Assembly: GCA_030835135.1 (NCBI GenBank)
Contig: JAUQWO010000079.1
Coordinates: 103,152-167,151, forward strand
Direction: 5' to 3'
Origin: Bacteroidota bacterium
GTDB lineage: Bacteria; Bacteroidota; Ignavibacteria; UBA10030; UBA6906
Length of the DNA stretch: 64,000 nt
This document shows, piece by piece, positions 43,640 to 52,728 of this stretch. The translations under genes and the position numbers were made by a program. Position 1 is the stretch's first letter. Every line of letters begins with the position of its first letter. The notes under the pieces are model-generated. The model worked only from the letters and a program-made list of their open reading frames with translations, was not told where the DNA came from and did no database searches.

Positions 43640-45919
43640 ATGAAACGACTACCACTTTTCCTCCTCGCGGTCCTGCTTCTCTCAGTCCAGGCATCCGCCC
43701 AAACCAGTGCCGTGTCCGGGATCGTCGTGGACAAATCCACCCAGGAGCCACTCCCGTCCGCAACCGTGCAGATCCTCGGTACATCACTCGGTGCGTCCTC
43801 CAACGAAGAAGGGAAGTTCACGATCAACGGCGTCCCCTTCGGGACATACCAGGTTCGTGCTTCCATCGTCGGCTACGAGCCCGAGATACTGAGCGATGTC
43901 GTTGTCGCGTCCGGACGGAAGTCCGAACTCCGATTTGAACTCCACGAGTCGGCCATCGGACTCGAAGGCGTGGAGGTCCGTGCGAACTACTTTCAGAGAT
44001 CGCCGGATGCACCCGTGAGCGTCCAGAACCTCACGTACGAGGAGATCCGCCGGTCCCCGGGGGGCTTCGAGGATGTCATCCGCGCGATCTCCGTCCTCCC
44101 GGGAGTGGCGCAGGTCCAGTCGGGCCGCAACGACCTCGTGGTCCGTGGCGGCGCACCGTCCGAGAACCTCTTCACCGTGGACAACATCGAGATCCCCAAT
44201 ATCAATCACTTCGGCACACAGGGATCCAGTGGCGGACCGCTGAGCTTCATCAACCTGGATTTCGTGCGCGAGACATCCTTCTCCACCGGCGGATTCGGGG
44301 TGCGGTATGGGGACCGCCTTTCGTCAGTCCTCACTATCACGCTGCGCGATGGGCGCTCGGACCGTCTCGGCGGCAAGGCCACCGTCGCGGCGACACAATT
44401 CGGTCTCAACCTGGAAGGGCCGGTCGGCTCCTCCGGCACGTTCCTCTTCTCGGCGCGGCGGAGCTATCTGGATTTCATCTTCAAGGCCGCGGGGTTCTCG
44501 TTCGTTCCGGAGTACTGGGATTTCCTCGGCCGGGCCAACTTCACGCTCGATCCACACAATGAGCTGACGGTCCTCGCAGTGGGTGCGATCGACGATGTCT
44601 CGTGGTTCGACCGGAATGCGGATGACCGCTTCAAGAACTCCCGCGTACTCGGCACGGCGCAGCGGCAGTACGCTTCCGGTTTCTCGTGGCGCAACCTCTT
44701 CTCCCACGGCTTCGCATCGCTGACCCTCAGCCGGTCCTATGTGTCGTACAACGGCACCCAACGCGACTCGTTGCTGAACCCGATCTTCATGAACAGGTCC
44801 AATGAGGGCGAGACCGGTCTGCGTGCCGATGTGGTGTACAAGGTCTCGCCGGCGGTGGAACTCGCGGCGGGTGCATCCGTGAAGAGCATCCGGTTCACAA
44901 CGAATCTTGCGCTTCCCGGGTACGTCTCCACGTTCGGCGATACGCTGGACATCCGGGTGAATGACTATGCGAGCCGGGGAACCAAGGCGGCATCGTACGT
45001 CCAGGCTTCCGGCCATCCGTTCGATCGTCTGACGCTCACCCTCGGTGGACGGTTCGACTACTTCGATCTGATCGATCACAAGGCAACATTCGCACCCCGG
45101 GGTTCGCTGGGCTACGAGATCACTCCGCTCACCTCGGCATCGGTGAGCATCGGACGGTACTACCAGAGTCCGTCGTACGTCTGGCTGGTCTCCAACCCGG
45201 CGAACCGTCAGCTCAAACCGATCTCCGTGAACCAGTACATTCTCGGAGTCGAACATCTCGTCCAGGCCGACCTGAAGGTCCGGGTGGAAGGGTTCCTCAA
45301 GCAGTACGACGAGTATCCGGCCAGTGTGGACCGTCCGTATCTCGTACTCGCGAACACCGGAGGCGGGTTTGAGGGGTCGGATGACAACTTCGCGTCCTTC
45401 GGCCTGGACCGGCTCGTGAGCGGGGGCAAGGGACGCTCCTTCGGGGTCGAGTTCCTTGTGCAGAAGAAGCTCTCTGATTCTCCGGTGTACGGGCTCGCGA
45501 GCGTGACCCTCGCGCGGTCGCGCTTCACCGCGCTGGATGGCGTGGAACGGCCCGGGACGTTCGAACAGGATGTGATCATCAATCTGTCGGGAGGGTACAT
45601 GTTCGACGAGCACTGGTCGGGGAGCATGAAGTTCCGCTTCGCCACCGGGCGTCCGTACACGCCCTTCACCGCACAGGGGACCCAGAACTCCGCTGAATAC
45701 AACTCTCGGAACGTCGATCCCATCCATGGCCTGGACGTGCGGGTGGAGCGGCGCTGGAATTTCACGGACTGGAACCTGATCGCCTACATCGACATCCAGA
45801 ATATCTACAATTATAAGAACACCGGGAGTGTCCGCTGGAATGCCCGTGAACAGAAGGTGGAGATCAACAACAGTTCGATCGGCATCCTGCCGTCCATTGG
45901 CGTTAGCGCGGAATTCTAG
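43640..45919 (+). CDS. TonB-dependent receptor with carboxypeptidase-regulatory-like domain
   Basis: A 759-residue outer-membrane receptor. Order: signal peptide (FLLAVLLLSVQASAQ), a CarboxypepD_reg-like beta domain (~22-105, GIVVDKSTQEPLPSATVQIL), a plug domain (~115-225, with RNDLVVRGGAPSENLFTVDN) and a beta-barrel that ends in Phe (GVSAEF), the usual outer-membrane signal. It lacks the aromatic SusC-type box seen in Bacteroidetes glycan receptors. Substrate unknown. ATG 43640 gives the signal peptide. The his promoter begins 9 bases after its stop. Confidence 0.88.
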   Translation: MKRLPLFLLAVLLLSVQASAQTSAVSGIVVDKSTQEPLPSATVQILGTSLGASSNEEGKFTINGVPFGTYQVRASIVGYEPEILSDVVVASGRKSELRFELHESAIGLEGVEVRANYFQRSPDAPVSVQNLTYEEIRRSPGGFEDVIRAISVLPGVAQVQSGRNDLVVRGGAPSENLFTVDNIEIPNINHFGTQGSSGGPLSFINLDFVRETSFSTGGFGVRYGDRLSSVLTITLRDGRSDRLGGKATVAATQFGLNLEGPVGSSGTFLFSARRSYLDFIFKAAGFSFVPEYWDFLGRANFTLDPHNELTVLAVGAIDDVSWFDRNADDRFKNSRVLGTAQRQYASGFSWRNLFSHGFASLTLSRSYVSYNGTQRDSLLNPIFMNRSNEGETGLRADVVYKVSPAVELAAGASVKSIRFTTNLALPGYVSTFGDTLDIRVNDYASRGTKAASYVQASGHPFDRLTLTLGGRFDYFDLIDHKATFAPRGSLGYEITPLTSASVSIGRYYQSPSYVWLVSNPANRQLKPISVNQYILGVEHLVQADLKVRVEGFLKQYDEYPASVDRPYLVLANTGGGFEGSDDNFASFGLDRLVSGGKGRSFGVEFLVQKKLSDSPVYGLASVTLARSRFTALDGVERPGTFEQDVIINLSGGYMFDEHWSGSMKFRFATGRPYTPFTAQGTQNSAEYNSRNVDPIHGLDVRVERRWNFTDWNLIAYIDIQNIYNYKNTGSVRWNAREQKVEINNSSIGILPSIGVSAEF

Positions 45920-45927
45920 GCCGGGCG

Positions 45928-45956
45928 TTGACTCTGAAGTGAAAAAGGCGTATACT
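45928..45956 (+). promoter_or_regulatory. Promoter of the histidine operon
   Basis: TTGACT (45928-45933), 17-base spacer, TATACT (45951-45956). The leader-peptide ATG follows after eight bases (45965), so transcription should begin within two or three bases of it. Confidence 0.75.
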
Positions 45957-45964
45957 GACCCATC

Positions 45965-46027
45965 ATGAACAGCCTTCGTCATCATCACCATCATCACCAC
46001 GCTCGCACCGGTTCTTCTGGTGGGTGA
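45965..46027 (+). CDS. hisL: His operon leader peptide (seven His codons)
   Basis: A 20-residue ORF starting MNSLR, then seven consecutive His codons (45980-46000, mixed CAT/CAC), then ARTGSSGG and TGA. It lies between the his promoter and hisZ and is followed by competing hairpins, the classical layout of a histidine attenuation leader. Low charged tRNA-His would stall the ribosome on the His run. There is almost no room for a Shine-Dalgarno between the predicted transcript start and the ATG, so it is likely translated as a leaderless mRNA, unlike enteric hisL. Too short for usual gene callers. Confidence 0.85.
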   Translation: MNSLRHHHHHHHARTGSSGG

Positions 46028-46090
46028 TGGAAAGGTCTGTTCGTACGAATTGAATACGAAGCCCTTCCTGGTACCACCGGGAGGGGCTTC
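46006..46090 (+). promoter_or_regulatory. His operon attenuator (pause, antiterminator and terminator stems)
   Basis: Pause hairpin: CACCGG (46006-46011) with CTGGTG (46017-46022), right after the His codons. Antiterminator: CTGGTGG (46017-46023) with CCACCGG (46074-46080), one G-U pair. Terminator: 14-base-pair stem, 46058-46071 with 46077-46090 (GAAGCCC...GGGCTTC, two G-U pairs), five-base loop. A ribosome stalled on the His run would cover the first strand, freeing 46017-46023 to open the top of the terminator. The U-tract is poor (TGGCTTTC), so termination may need Rho or may be leaky. Confidence 0.75.
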
Positions 46091-46107
46091 TGGCTTTCAG
46101 AGGGAAC

Positions 46108-47076
46108 ATGACACCACTTTCAGCTTCCGCGTTACCGCCCGGATTCCGGGACCTTGCCTCGCAGGATGCGGCGCGGCGCCGGCAGACCGATGCACGGCTG
46201 GCGGCGATCTTTGACGCGCGCGGGTATCGTGAGGTGCTCCCATCGGGGATCGAATTCCTCGATGTGTACACCCGCGGCAACCAGGTCATTTCGGAGCGGG
46301 CCTTCAAGTTCCTGGACCGCGAGGACAGGCTTCTGGCTCTGCGTGCGGATTTCACGCCCGCCGTGGCCCGCATGGTTGCGCCCAGGATCACGCCGGGTGC
46401 GGACCCGATGCGCCTCTGGTACAGCGGAAACGTCTTTCGGCGGGTCGAGCCCCGCAAAGGCGGGTACGCGGAATTCTGGCAGGTCGGCGCGGAATTGATC
46501 GGTGGGAGCACACTCGAACACGATGTGGAGATGATCGCTCTGGCCCTGGAAAACCTGGATGCCGTCGGCATGTCCAGCGCCTCTGTCCATATCAACCATG
46601 CCGGCATCTTCCGCGGGATACTGAATGCCGCGAAGCTCCCCGACACGGCCCGGGAGCGGTTGGCGTCCGAGATCGACCACAAGGATGCGCGTGCCCTGGC
46701 CACCCACCTTGAAGAGCTGGGTGTCACCGCAGCCATCGGCGAACAGGTCCATGTCCTGGCCCGGTGCATCGGCGGTCCGGATGTACTGGATGAGGCGGCC
46801 GCGGTCCTGACCGACGCCGAGTCGCGCGCAGCGATCGTCCATCTGCAACACCTCGCGGCAGCGCTGACTCCGCACGCGGAGCGACTGGTCTTCGACCTTA
46901 CCGAGATCGACGAAATGGAATACTACACGGGCGTCATGTTCACCCTGCTCAGCCCCGCGCGCAGAAGTCCATTGGGAATGGGTGGACGCTATGATCTGCT
47001 CCTCCGCGCCTTCGGCGGCGATTCGCCGGCCGTCGGGTTCTCTCTGACCATGGATGGCATCATGGAGGGGCGATGA
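46108..47076 (+). CDS. hisZ: ATP phosphoribosyltransferase regulatory subunit HisZ
   Basis: A 322-residue HisRS-like protein without tRNA charging function, which partners short HisG. Class II synthetase-type motifs are seen: PSGIEFLDVY, LRADFTPAVARM (motif 2 region), GGYAEFWQVGAELIGG, and YYTGVMF with GMGGRYDLLL in place of the HisA-type histidine motifs. The C-terminal anticodon-binding domain of HisRS is absent. First structural gene after the attenuator; overlaps hisG by 4 bases. Confidence 0.92.
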   Translation: MTPLSASALPPGFRDLASQDAARRRQTDARLAAIFDARGYREVLPSGIEFLDVYTRGNQVISERAFKFLDREDRLLALRADFTPAVARMVAPRITPGADPMRLWYSGNVFRRVEPRKGGYAEFWQVGAELIGGSTLEHDVEMIALALENLDAVGMSSASVHINHAGIFRGILNAAKLPDTARERLASEIDHKDARALATHLEELGVTAAIGEQVHVLARCIGGPDVLDEAAAVLTDAESRAAIVHLQHLAAALTPHAERLVFDLTEIDEMEYYTGVMFTLLSPARRSPLGMGGRYDLLLRAFGGDSPAVGFSLTMDGIMEGR

Positions 47077-47708
47077 GATCGACACTGCTGATCGCATTGC
47101 CGAAGGGCCGGCTTTTCGATGCCGCCATCGGACTCCTGCAACGCGCGGGCGTGGAGACGGATGGGGGTGTGGGGAGCCGTAAGCTCACCTTCACGGACAA
47201 GGGCGGACAGTATGAATTTGTCGCGCTCAAACCCGCGGACGTTCCGGTGTACGTGGAGTCGGGCGCCGTGGACGCCGGTATCGTGGGGAGCGATGTGCTC
47301 CGCGAGCTGGAATGCGACGTGAACGAACCGCTGGACCTCCGCATCGGGCTCTGCCGCCTGGCGGTCGCCGCCATCGAAGGATCCGACCTCACCGCGCTGG
47401 ACCATCTGCGCATTGCGACGAAGTACCCGCGCACGGCCACGCGCTTCTTCTCTGCACGCCACCAGCACACCCACATCGTGCGGCTGGAAGGCTCCGTGGA
47501 GATCGCACCGATCCTCGGTCTGGCCGATGCGATCGTGGACCTCGTAGAGACCGGTCGGACGTTGAAGGAGAACGGGCTCGGGATCGTCGAAGAGATCGCT
47601 CCGGTCAGCGCCAAATTCGTCGTGAACCGCACCGCGATGAAGACGCGGAATACTGCGGTACGGAAGCTCATCACATCACTGGACAAGGTGATCTATGCGC
47701 ATCCTTGA
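47073..47708 (+). CDS. hisG: ATP phosphoribosyltransferase, short form
   Basis: A 211-residue HisG of the short class (no C-terminal ACT-like regulatory domain), catalysing the first step, ATP + PRPP to phosphoribosyl-ATP. Motifs: LIALPKGRLFDAAIGLLQRA at the start, GAVDAGIVGSDVL, TKYPRTATRFF and ADAIVDLVETGRTLKENGL, the PRPP-binding loop. Its shortness agrees with HisZ being encoded just upstream, which carries histidine feedback control. Overlaps hisD by 14 bases. Confidence 0.96.
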   Translation: MRSTLLIALPKGRLFDAAIGLLQRAGVETDGGVGSRKLTFTDKGGQYEFVALKPADVPVYVESGAVDAGIVGSDVLRELECDVNEPLDLRIGLCRLAVAAIEGSDLTALDHLRIATKYPRTATRFFSARHQHTHIVRLEGSVEIAPILGLADAIVDLVETGRTLKENGLGIVEEIAPVSAKFVVNRTAMKTRNTAVRKLITSLDKVIYAHP

Positions 47709-48981
47709 GTTCACCGGCGACGAGGCCGCGGTCCATGCTCTCATCCGCCGCCGTCATACCCTCGACCCCGGCGTGGTCACACGAGCGCAGGAGATCCTTG
47801 CTGCAGTGGAGCGCGACGGCGATGCCGCGGTGCTGCAGTATACCCGCACCTACGACTGTCCGGACATCGAGGCGATCGGCATGCGGGTGAACTCGGCAGA
47901 GATCCGGGCGGCGTACAAGGCGGTTCCGGCAGACCTGCTCCGTGCCCTCCGGAAAGCCCGCGCGAATGTTGCACGGTATCACAAGAAACAGATGCCGCGG
48001 TCCTGGTCCATGAACGACACCGGATTGCGTCTCGAGCAGCGTTTCATGCCGCTCGCGCGCGTCGGGATCTACGTTCCCGGCGGCAAAGCGGCCTATCCGT
48101 CGACGGTCATCATGAATGCCGTGCCCGCATCGATCGCCGGTGTGAAGGAGATCATGATGGTCACGCCGGCGGGGAAGGACGGCAGCATCTCTCCCGCCGT
48201 GCTCGTGGCTGCCGCGGAATGCGGGGTGACCGAGATCTACCGTATCGGCGGCGCGCAGGCGGTGGCAGCGCTGGCGTTCGGTACGGCCACCATCCGGGCC
48301 GTGGACAAGATCACCGGTCCGGGCAACGCGTACGTCGCCGCGGCTAAGAAACTGGTCTATGGCACCGTGGGCATCGATATGATAGCGGGCCCGACGGAAG
48401 TGGTGGTGATCGCCGATGAGACCGCGGACCCATCCTTCGTGGCCGCGGACCTCATCGCACAGGCCGAACACGACCAGGACGCGACGGCACTCTGTCTTGT
48501 CACGTCGCGCACGCTGGCCTCGCGGATCGAGGCCGAAGTGGCGGTCCAGCTCGAGAAGGCGTCACGCTCGCTCATCGCGCGGACATCCCTCGAACAGAAC
48601 GGCCGGATCATCATCGTCCCGTCAGTGAACGTCGCCGTGGAACTGGCGAACACCATCGCCCCCGAGCACCTCGAGATCGTCACCCGGCAGGCCCGGAAGG
48701 TATCGCGCGCCATCCGTAATGCCGGCGCGATCTTCGTCGGCCGCTGGGCCACTGAGGCCCTGGGAGATTACGTCGCGGGACCGAACCACACGTTGCCGAC
48801 CTCGGGGACGGCGCGGTTCAGCTCCGCGTTGAACGTGATGGACTTCCTCACGTTCAGCAATGTCATTGAATGTTCGAAGGACCATTTCATGAAACTTGCC
48901 CCGTACGGCGAGACGCTTGCCCGGGCCGAAGGGCTCACGGGTCACGCCGCCTCGATGGCGATCAGGAGGACACGACGATGA
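47695..48981 (+). CDS. hisD: Histidinol dehydrogenase
   Basis: A 428-residue zinc enzyme oxidising histidinol to histidine in two NAD-dependent steps. Motifs: GIYVPGGKAAYPSTVIMNAV (NAD-binding), KITGPGNAYVAAAKKLVYG, GIDMIAGPTEV, the catalytic/zinc region AEHDQDATALCLVT and NHTLPTSGTARFSS near the C terminus. Length is normal. Its stop overlaps hisC (ATGA), for which AGGAGGA lies in the hisD 3' end. Confidence 0.97.
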   Translation: MRILEFTGDEAAVHALIRRRHTLDPGVVTRAQEILAAVERDGDAAVLQYTRTYDCPDIEAIGMRVNSAEIRAAYKAVPADLLRALRKARANVARYHKKQMPRSWSMNDTGLRLEQRFMPLARVGIYVPGGKAAYPSTVIMNAVPASIAGVKEIMMVTPAGKDGSISPAVLVAAAECGVTEIYRIGGAQAVAALAFGTATIRAVDKITGPGNAYVAAAKKLVYGTVGIDMIAGPTEVVVIADETADPSFVAADLIAQAEHDQDATALCLVTSRTLASRIEAEVAVQLEKASRSLIARTSLEQNGRIIIVPSVNVAVELANTIAPEHLEIVTRQARKVSRAIRNAGAIFVGRWATEALGDYVAGPNHTLPTSGTARFSSALNVMDFLTFSNVIECSKDHFMKLAPYGETLARAEGLTGHAASMAIRRTRR

Positions 48982-50036
48982 AACCGCTCGTGCGCCCCGA
49001 GATCCTGGACCTCGCCGAATATCACCTTGCGCAATATCCGCACACGGTGAAACTGAACCAGAACGAGAACCCGTATGAACTTCCGGAGGAGATCAAGAAG
49101 GAGGTCCTGGAACGGCTCGCCGCGGCACACTGGTCGCGGTACCCCGCGTTCATCCCGCAGGAACAGATCGATCTCGTGGCGGGGTTCGCCGGGTGGGAGC
49201 CCGCCGGCACATTGCTGGGCAACGGGTCCAACGATCTGCTGCAACTCCTGTTCATGTCGATCCTGGAGCGCGGCAAGACCGTCGTGATCAGTCAGCCGAC
49301 GTTCACGCTGTACAAACTCCTCGCCCGGGGGTTGGGGGCCGATGTCCGGGAGGTGATGATGGACCGTACGTTCCGGTTCGACATCGAGGGGATCATTGCC
49401 GCTGCCTGCGAAACGAAGGCAGCGATGGTCGTGCTCTGCTCGCCGAACAATCCGACGGGCACGTATCTGCAGGAGGCGGATGTCGTGCGCGTGCTGGAGT
49501 CGACGGACGGCATCGTGGTCCTGGATGAAGCGTATGTGCATTTCTCCCCGGGATCGCTCCATCACCTTCTTTCGCGGTATGAACGGCTGGTGGTCCTGCA
49601 GACATTCTCGAAGGCCATGGGCGCCGCGGGGCTCCGGTTCGGCTACGCGCTCGTGGCACCGTCGCTGGCGGTCCAGCTCAACAAGATCAAACTGCCGTAC
49701 AGCGTGAACATCTTCACGCTCATCGGTGCCGAAGTGTTCATCCGCCGCTGGGATGCGATCCGCGGGTGGATCGGGAAGATCCTCGGGGAACGTGACCGCG
49801 TGCGGCGCGCACTCGCGGCACTCCCGGGGGTCACGGTGCATCCGTCGGAAGCGAACTTCCTCCTGATGGAAGTGGACCGGAAGACGCCGAAAGAGGTGTT
49901 CCAGTACCTGGCGAGCAAGGGGATCCTCATCCGCGACGTGTCGTCGTATCCCATGCTGGGCAGAGCGCTCCGTGTCACGATCGGGACTGCCGATGAGAAT
50001 ACCGCCATGCTGCATGCGCTGCAGGAGGTCCTATGA
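48978..50036 (+). CDS. hisC: Histidinol-phosphate aminotransferase
   Basis: A 352-residue fold-type I PLP enzyme. The PLP lysine is K212 in QTFSKAMGAAGLR; LNQNENPYELPEE near the N terminus, CSPNNPTGTY and VLDEAYVHFS are the family motifs. It transaminates imidazole-acetol phosphate using glutamate. ATG 48978 follows AGGAGGA and overlaps the hisD stop; its own stop overlaps hisB. Confidence 0.96.
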   Translation: MKPLVRPEILDLAEYHLAQYPHTVKLNQNENPYELPEEIKKEVLERLAAAHWSRYPAFIPQEQIDLVAGFAGWEPAGTLLGNGSNDLLQLLFMSILERGKTVVISQPTFTLYKLLARGLGADVREVMMDRTFRFDIEGIIAAACETKAAMVVLCSPNNPTGTYLQEADVVRVLESTDGIVVLDEAYVHFSPGSLHHLLSRYERLVVLQTFSKAMGAAGLRFGYALVAPSLAVQLNKIKLPYSVNIFTLIGAEVFIRRWDAIRGWIGKILGERDRVRRALAALPGVTVHPSEANFLLMEVDRKTPKEVFQYLASKGILIRDVSSYPMLGRALRVTIGTADENTAMLHALQEVL

Positions 50037-50617
50037 ACCGCACTGCTCACATCGTCAGGAAGACCACCGAGACGGATATCGATCTGCAGATCTGGCTGGA
50101 CGATCCTGGCCCCTCAGAGATCGCGACGGGGGTCGGGTTCTTCGATCACATGCTGACGCACATCGCGAAGCACGGCGCCATGCGCATGGTGCTCCGTGCG
50201 AGCGGCGATCTGCACATCGACGAACATCATCTCGTGGAGGACGTGGGGATCTGCATAGGGAAGGCGCTCACAGAAGCGCTCGGCGCCAAGCGGGGGATCG
50301 AACGATTCGGGGCCGGGTTCGTGGCCATGGATGAAGCGCTGGCACGGACGGTGATCGATCTCAGCGGACGACCCTATCTGGTCTTCCATGCAGGGTTCTC
50401 CCGCGAGGTGATCAACGGTTTTGCCCTGGAGATGGTGAAGGAGTTCTTCCAGGCCATCGCATCGGAGGGGAAGATGAACCTGCATGTCGCCCTGCTCTAT
50501 GGCGACAACGCGCATCACCAGGCGGAGGCGATCTTCAAGTCGTTCGGCCGTGCGCTCCGCCAGGCGGTGCGGCTGACGGGCGGGAACGATATCCCGTCCA
50601 CGAAGGGAGCGCTATGA
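50033..50617 (+). CDS. hisB: Imidazoleglycerol-phosphate dehydratase
   Basis: A 194-residue monofunctional HisB dehydratase. The two metal-binding His-rich motifs are FFDHMLTHIAKH and DLHIDEHHLVEDVGI, with the matching FALEMVKEFFQ and LLYGDNAHHQAEAIFKSFGR in the second half. It lacks the N-terminal HAD phosphatase domain of enteric HisB, so histidinol phosphate phosphatase must be supplied by another gene not seen in this window. Confidence 0.97.
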   Translation: MNRTAHIVRKTTETDIDLQIWLDDPGPSEIATGVGFFDHMLTHIAKHGAMRMVLRASGDLHIDEHHLVEDVGICIGKALTEALGAKRGIERFGAGFVAMDEALARTVIDLSGRPYLVFHAGFSREVINGFALEMVKEFFQAIASEGKMNLHVALLYGDNAHHQAEAIFKSFGRALRQAVRLTGGNDIPSTKGAL

Positions 50618-51222
50618 TCACGGTCGTCGATTACGGGATGGGGAACCTGCGCAATGTGCGCCGCGCTCTCGAACACATCGGCAGCGAGGTGCTGGTCACG
50701 CCCGATCCGGACGCGATCCGGCGAGCCACCACGCTGATCCTCCCCGGGGTCGGCGCATTCGGCGAGGCCGTGACGCGGATCGATGGCCTCGGCTTGCGCG
50801 GGCCGATCATGGACCATGCCGGCGCGGGCAAACCGATGCTCGGCATCTGCCTCGGGATGCAGTTGCTCTTCCAGGAAAGCGAAGAATCACCCGGTGCGCA
50901 GGGGCTCGGATTGATCCCCGGCAGCATCATACGTTTCCGTACGGCGCTGGTCGTCCCGCACATCGGGTGGAATGATGTCCGCCCCGTGGCACCGACCGCC
51001 CTGCTCGCCCCCGATGGCGGGTGCTTCTACTTCGTGCATTCGTTCCATGCCGGGGACACCCCGGCGGCGGTCGGCACGACGGACTATGGCATCACGTTCA
51101 CGGCAGTGGTTGAACTGGGCACTGTGTTCGGCGTGCAGTTCCACCCCGAGAAATCACAGGCGGCCGGCATCGATCTTCTCCGCCGGTTCGCGGCATTCGA
51201 CAACCCTGAGGTGCGCGCATGA
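50614..51222 (+). CDS. hisH: Imidazole glycerol phosphate synthase, glutaminase subunit
   Basis: A 202-residue class I glutamine amidotransferase delivering ammonia to HisF. Catalytic Cys is C79 in GICLGMQLLF; the His/Glu pair is in GVQFHPEKSQ. LPGVGAFGEAV near residue 43 is the conserved loop. It is coupled to hisB and hisA by 4-base overlaps. Confidence 0.97.
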   Translation: MITVVDYGMGNLRNVRRALEHIGSEVLVTPDPDAIRRATTLILPGVGAFGEAVTRIDGLGLRGPIMDHAGAGKPMLGICLGMQLLFQESEESPGAQGLGLIPGSIIRFRTALVVPHIGWNDVRPVAPTALLAPDGGCFYFVHSFHAGDTPAAVGTTDYGITFTAVVELGTVFGVQFHPEKSQAAGIDLLRRFAAFDNPEVRA

Positions 51223-51956
51223 TGGACATCATCCCGGCGATCGATCTGAAGAGCGGCAAGTGCGTCCGCCTCCGTCAGGGAGAAGATGCCGCGACAACAG
51301 AATATTCGGACGATCCGGTGGCCGTGGCGCGCGACTGGTTCGCGGGCGGAGCGCAGCGACTGCACATGGTGAACCTGGACGGCGCGTTCGGCCGGTCCTC
51401 GGATCACCTGGAGATACTCCGGAACGCCGCGGCGCTGGGCCCGTACCAGGTGCAGTATGGCGGTGGCCTCCGCTCCGTAGCGTCGGTTCGCCTGGCACTC
51501 GATGCGGGCGCGGCGAAGCTCGTCTTCGGGACCGTTGCCGTTGAGGACCCTCCGTTGTTCGAGGCGATGATGAGGCTGTGCGGACCGGAACGGACCATCG
51601 TTGCGGTCGATGCAAAGAATGGCAAGGTGGCGACACGCGGATGGACCGACGTGACGGCGCATGATGTCGTAACGTTCGTGCAGGAGCTGCAGCAGAAGGG
51701 GGTGCGTGAGGTGTTGTATACGGATGTGGCCCGCGACGGCATGCTGACCGGACCCGATACCGCCACCCTGCTCCGGATCGCGCAGACCGGCATGCATGTG
51801 ATCGCATCGGGCGGCGTTTCCTCGGAGGAGGATGTCCGCGGATTGTTCGAACTCCGGAACGAGGCCATTGCCGGTGTGATCATCGGGAAAGCGCTGTATG
51901 AACGCCGCGTGACGCTTCCCGCCCTTCTGGCACTTGCGGCCCGTCATCACTCCTGA
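51219..51956 (+). CDS. hisA: ProFAR isomerase
   Basis: A 245-residue (beta/alpha)8 barrel isomerising the ProFAR intermediate. It starts [18 protein letters not shown] with the catalytic Asp in PAIDL; the second Asp is in [13 protein letters not shown]; phosphate-binding loops GGGLRSVAS and [11 protein letters not shown] are present. The related barrel enzyme HisF follows. The second Met (51222) is an equally possible start. Confidence 0.96.
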   Translation: MMDIIPAIDLKSGKCVRLRQGEDAATTEYSDDPVAVARDWFAGGAQRLHMVNLDGAFGRSSDHLEILRNAAALGPYQVQYGGGLRSVASVRLALDAGAAKLVFGTVAVEDPPLFEAMMRLCGPERTIVAVDAKNGKVATRGWTDVTAHDVVTFVQELQQKGVREVLYTDVARDGMLTGPDTATLLRIAQTGMHVIASGGVSSEEDVRGLFELRNEAIAGVIIGKALYERRVTLPALLALAARHHS

Positions 51957-51969
51957 CCCGGGAACGACC

Positions 51970-52728
51970 ATGTTGCACAAACGTATCATTCCATGTCTCG
52001 ACGTCCGCAACGGCACCGTCGTCAAGGGCGTGAACTTCGTGGGCTTGCGCGAGATGGGCGAGCCTGCTGTCCATGCCCGCTTCTACAATGACGAAGGGGC
52101 GGACGAACTCGTGATCCTGGATATCACCGCGTCGCGCGAAGAGCGGCGCAGCATCCTGCATGTCGTGGAGTCGGTTGCGGACGTGCTGTTCATCCCGCTC
52201 ACGGTGGGTGGCGGCATCCGCACCGCGGAGGATGTGCGTGACATGCTGAATGCCGGCGCCGACCGCGTGAGCCTGAATACCGCCATGGTCCAGCGCCCTG
52301 CGCTCATCGAAGAAGCGGCAGCGCGGTTCGGATCGCAATGCGTCGTTGCCGCCATCGACGCACGCCGCCGCGTTGAGGGGACTGGATGGGAAGTGTTCAT
52401 CTACGGCGGCCATCAGGCCACGGGGCTGGATGCGCTCACCTGGGCGATGGAGGTGGAGCGCCGGGGGGCGGGGGAGATCCTTCTGACCAGTATGGACCGC
52501 GACGGCACACAATCAGGCTATGATATCGACCTGCTCCGGGCACTGACGTCGCGTGTCCGCATCCCGGTGATCGCATCGGGGGGCGCAGGCCGGCTCGAGC
52601 ACTTCACCGAAGGGCTTACGGCAGGAGGGGCAAGCGCTGTCCTTGCTGCATCGCTCTTCCACACGCGCGCGCTCACGATCCCACAATTGAAGGCCTCTCT
52701 TCGCTCGGAAGGAGTATCGGTACGATGA
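51970..52728 (+). CDS. hisF: Imidazole glycerol phosphate synthase, cyclase subunit
   Basis: A 252-residue (beta/alpha)8 barrel that joins ammonia from HisH to PRFAR. N-terminal [18 protein letters not shown] includes the catalytic Asp11; the second catalytic Asp is in [14 protein letters not shown]; phosphate loops are [12 protein letters not shown] and [15 protein letters not shown] 51970 is 13 bases after hisA, the only sizeable gap inside the operon. Confidence 0.97.
   Translation: MLHKRIIPCLDVRNGTVVKGVNFVGLREMGEPAVHARFYNDEGADELVILDITASREERRSILHVVESVADVLFIPLTVGGGIRTAEDVRDMLNAGADRVSLNTAMVQRPALIEEAAARFGSQCVVAAIDARRRVEGTGWEVFIYGGHQATGLDALTWAMEVERRGAGEILLTSMDRDGTQSGYDIDLLRALTSRVRIPVIASGGAGRLEHFTEGLTAGGASAVLAASLFHTRALTIPQLKASLRSEGVSVR

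Noticed and set aside
45965..46027. Vector contamination, because a poly-His run followed by GSSGG resembles an affinity tag
   Set aside because: It has a native promoter, mixed His codons, an attenuator and hisZ right after it, and no vector backbone.
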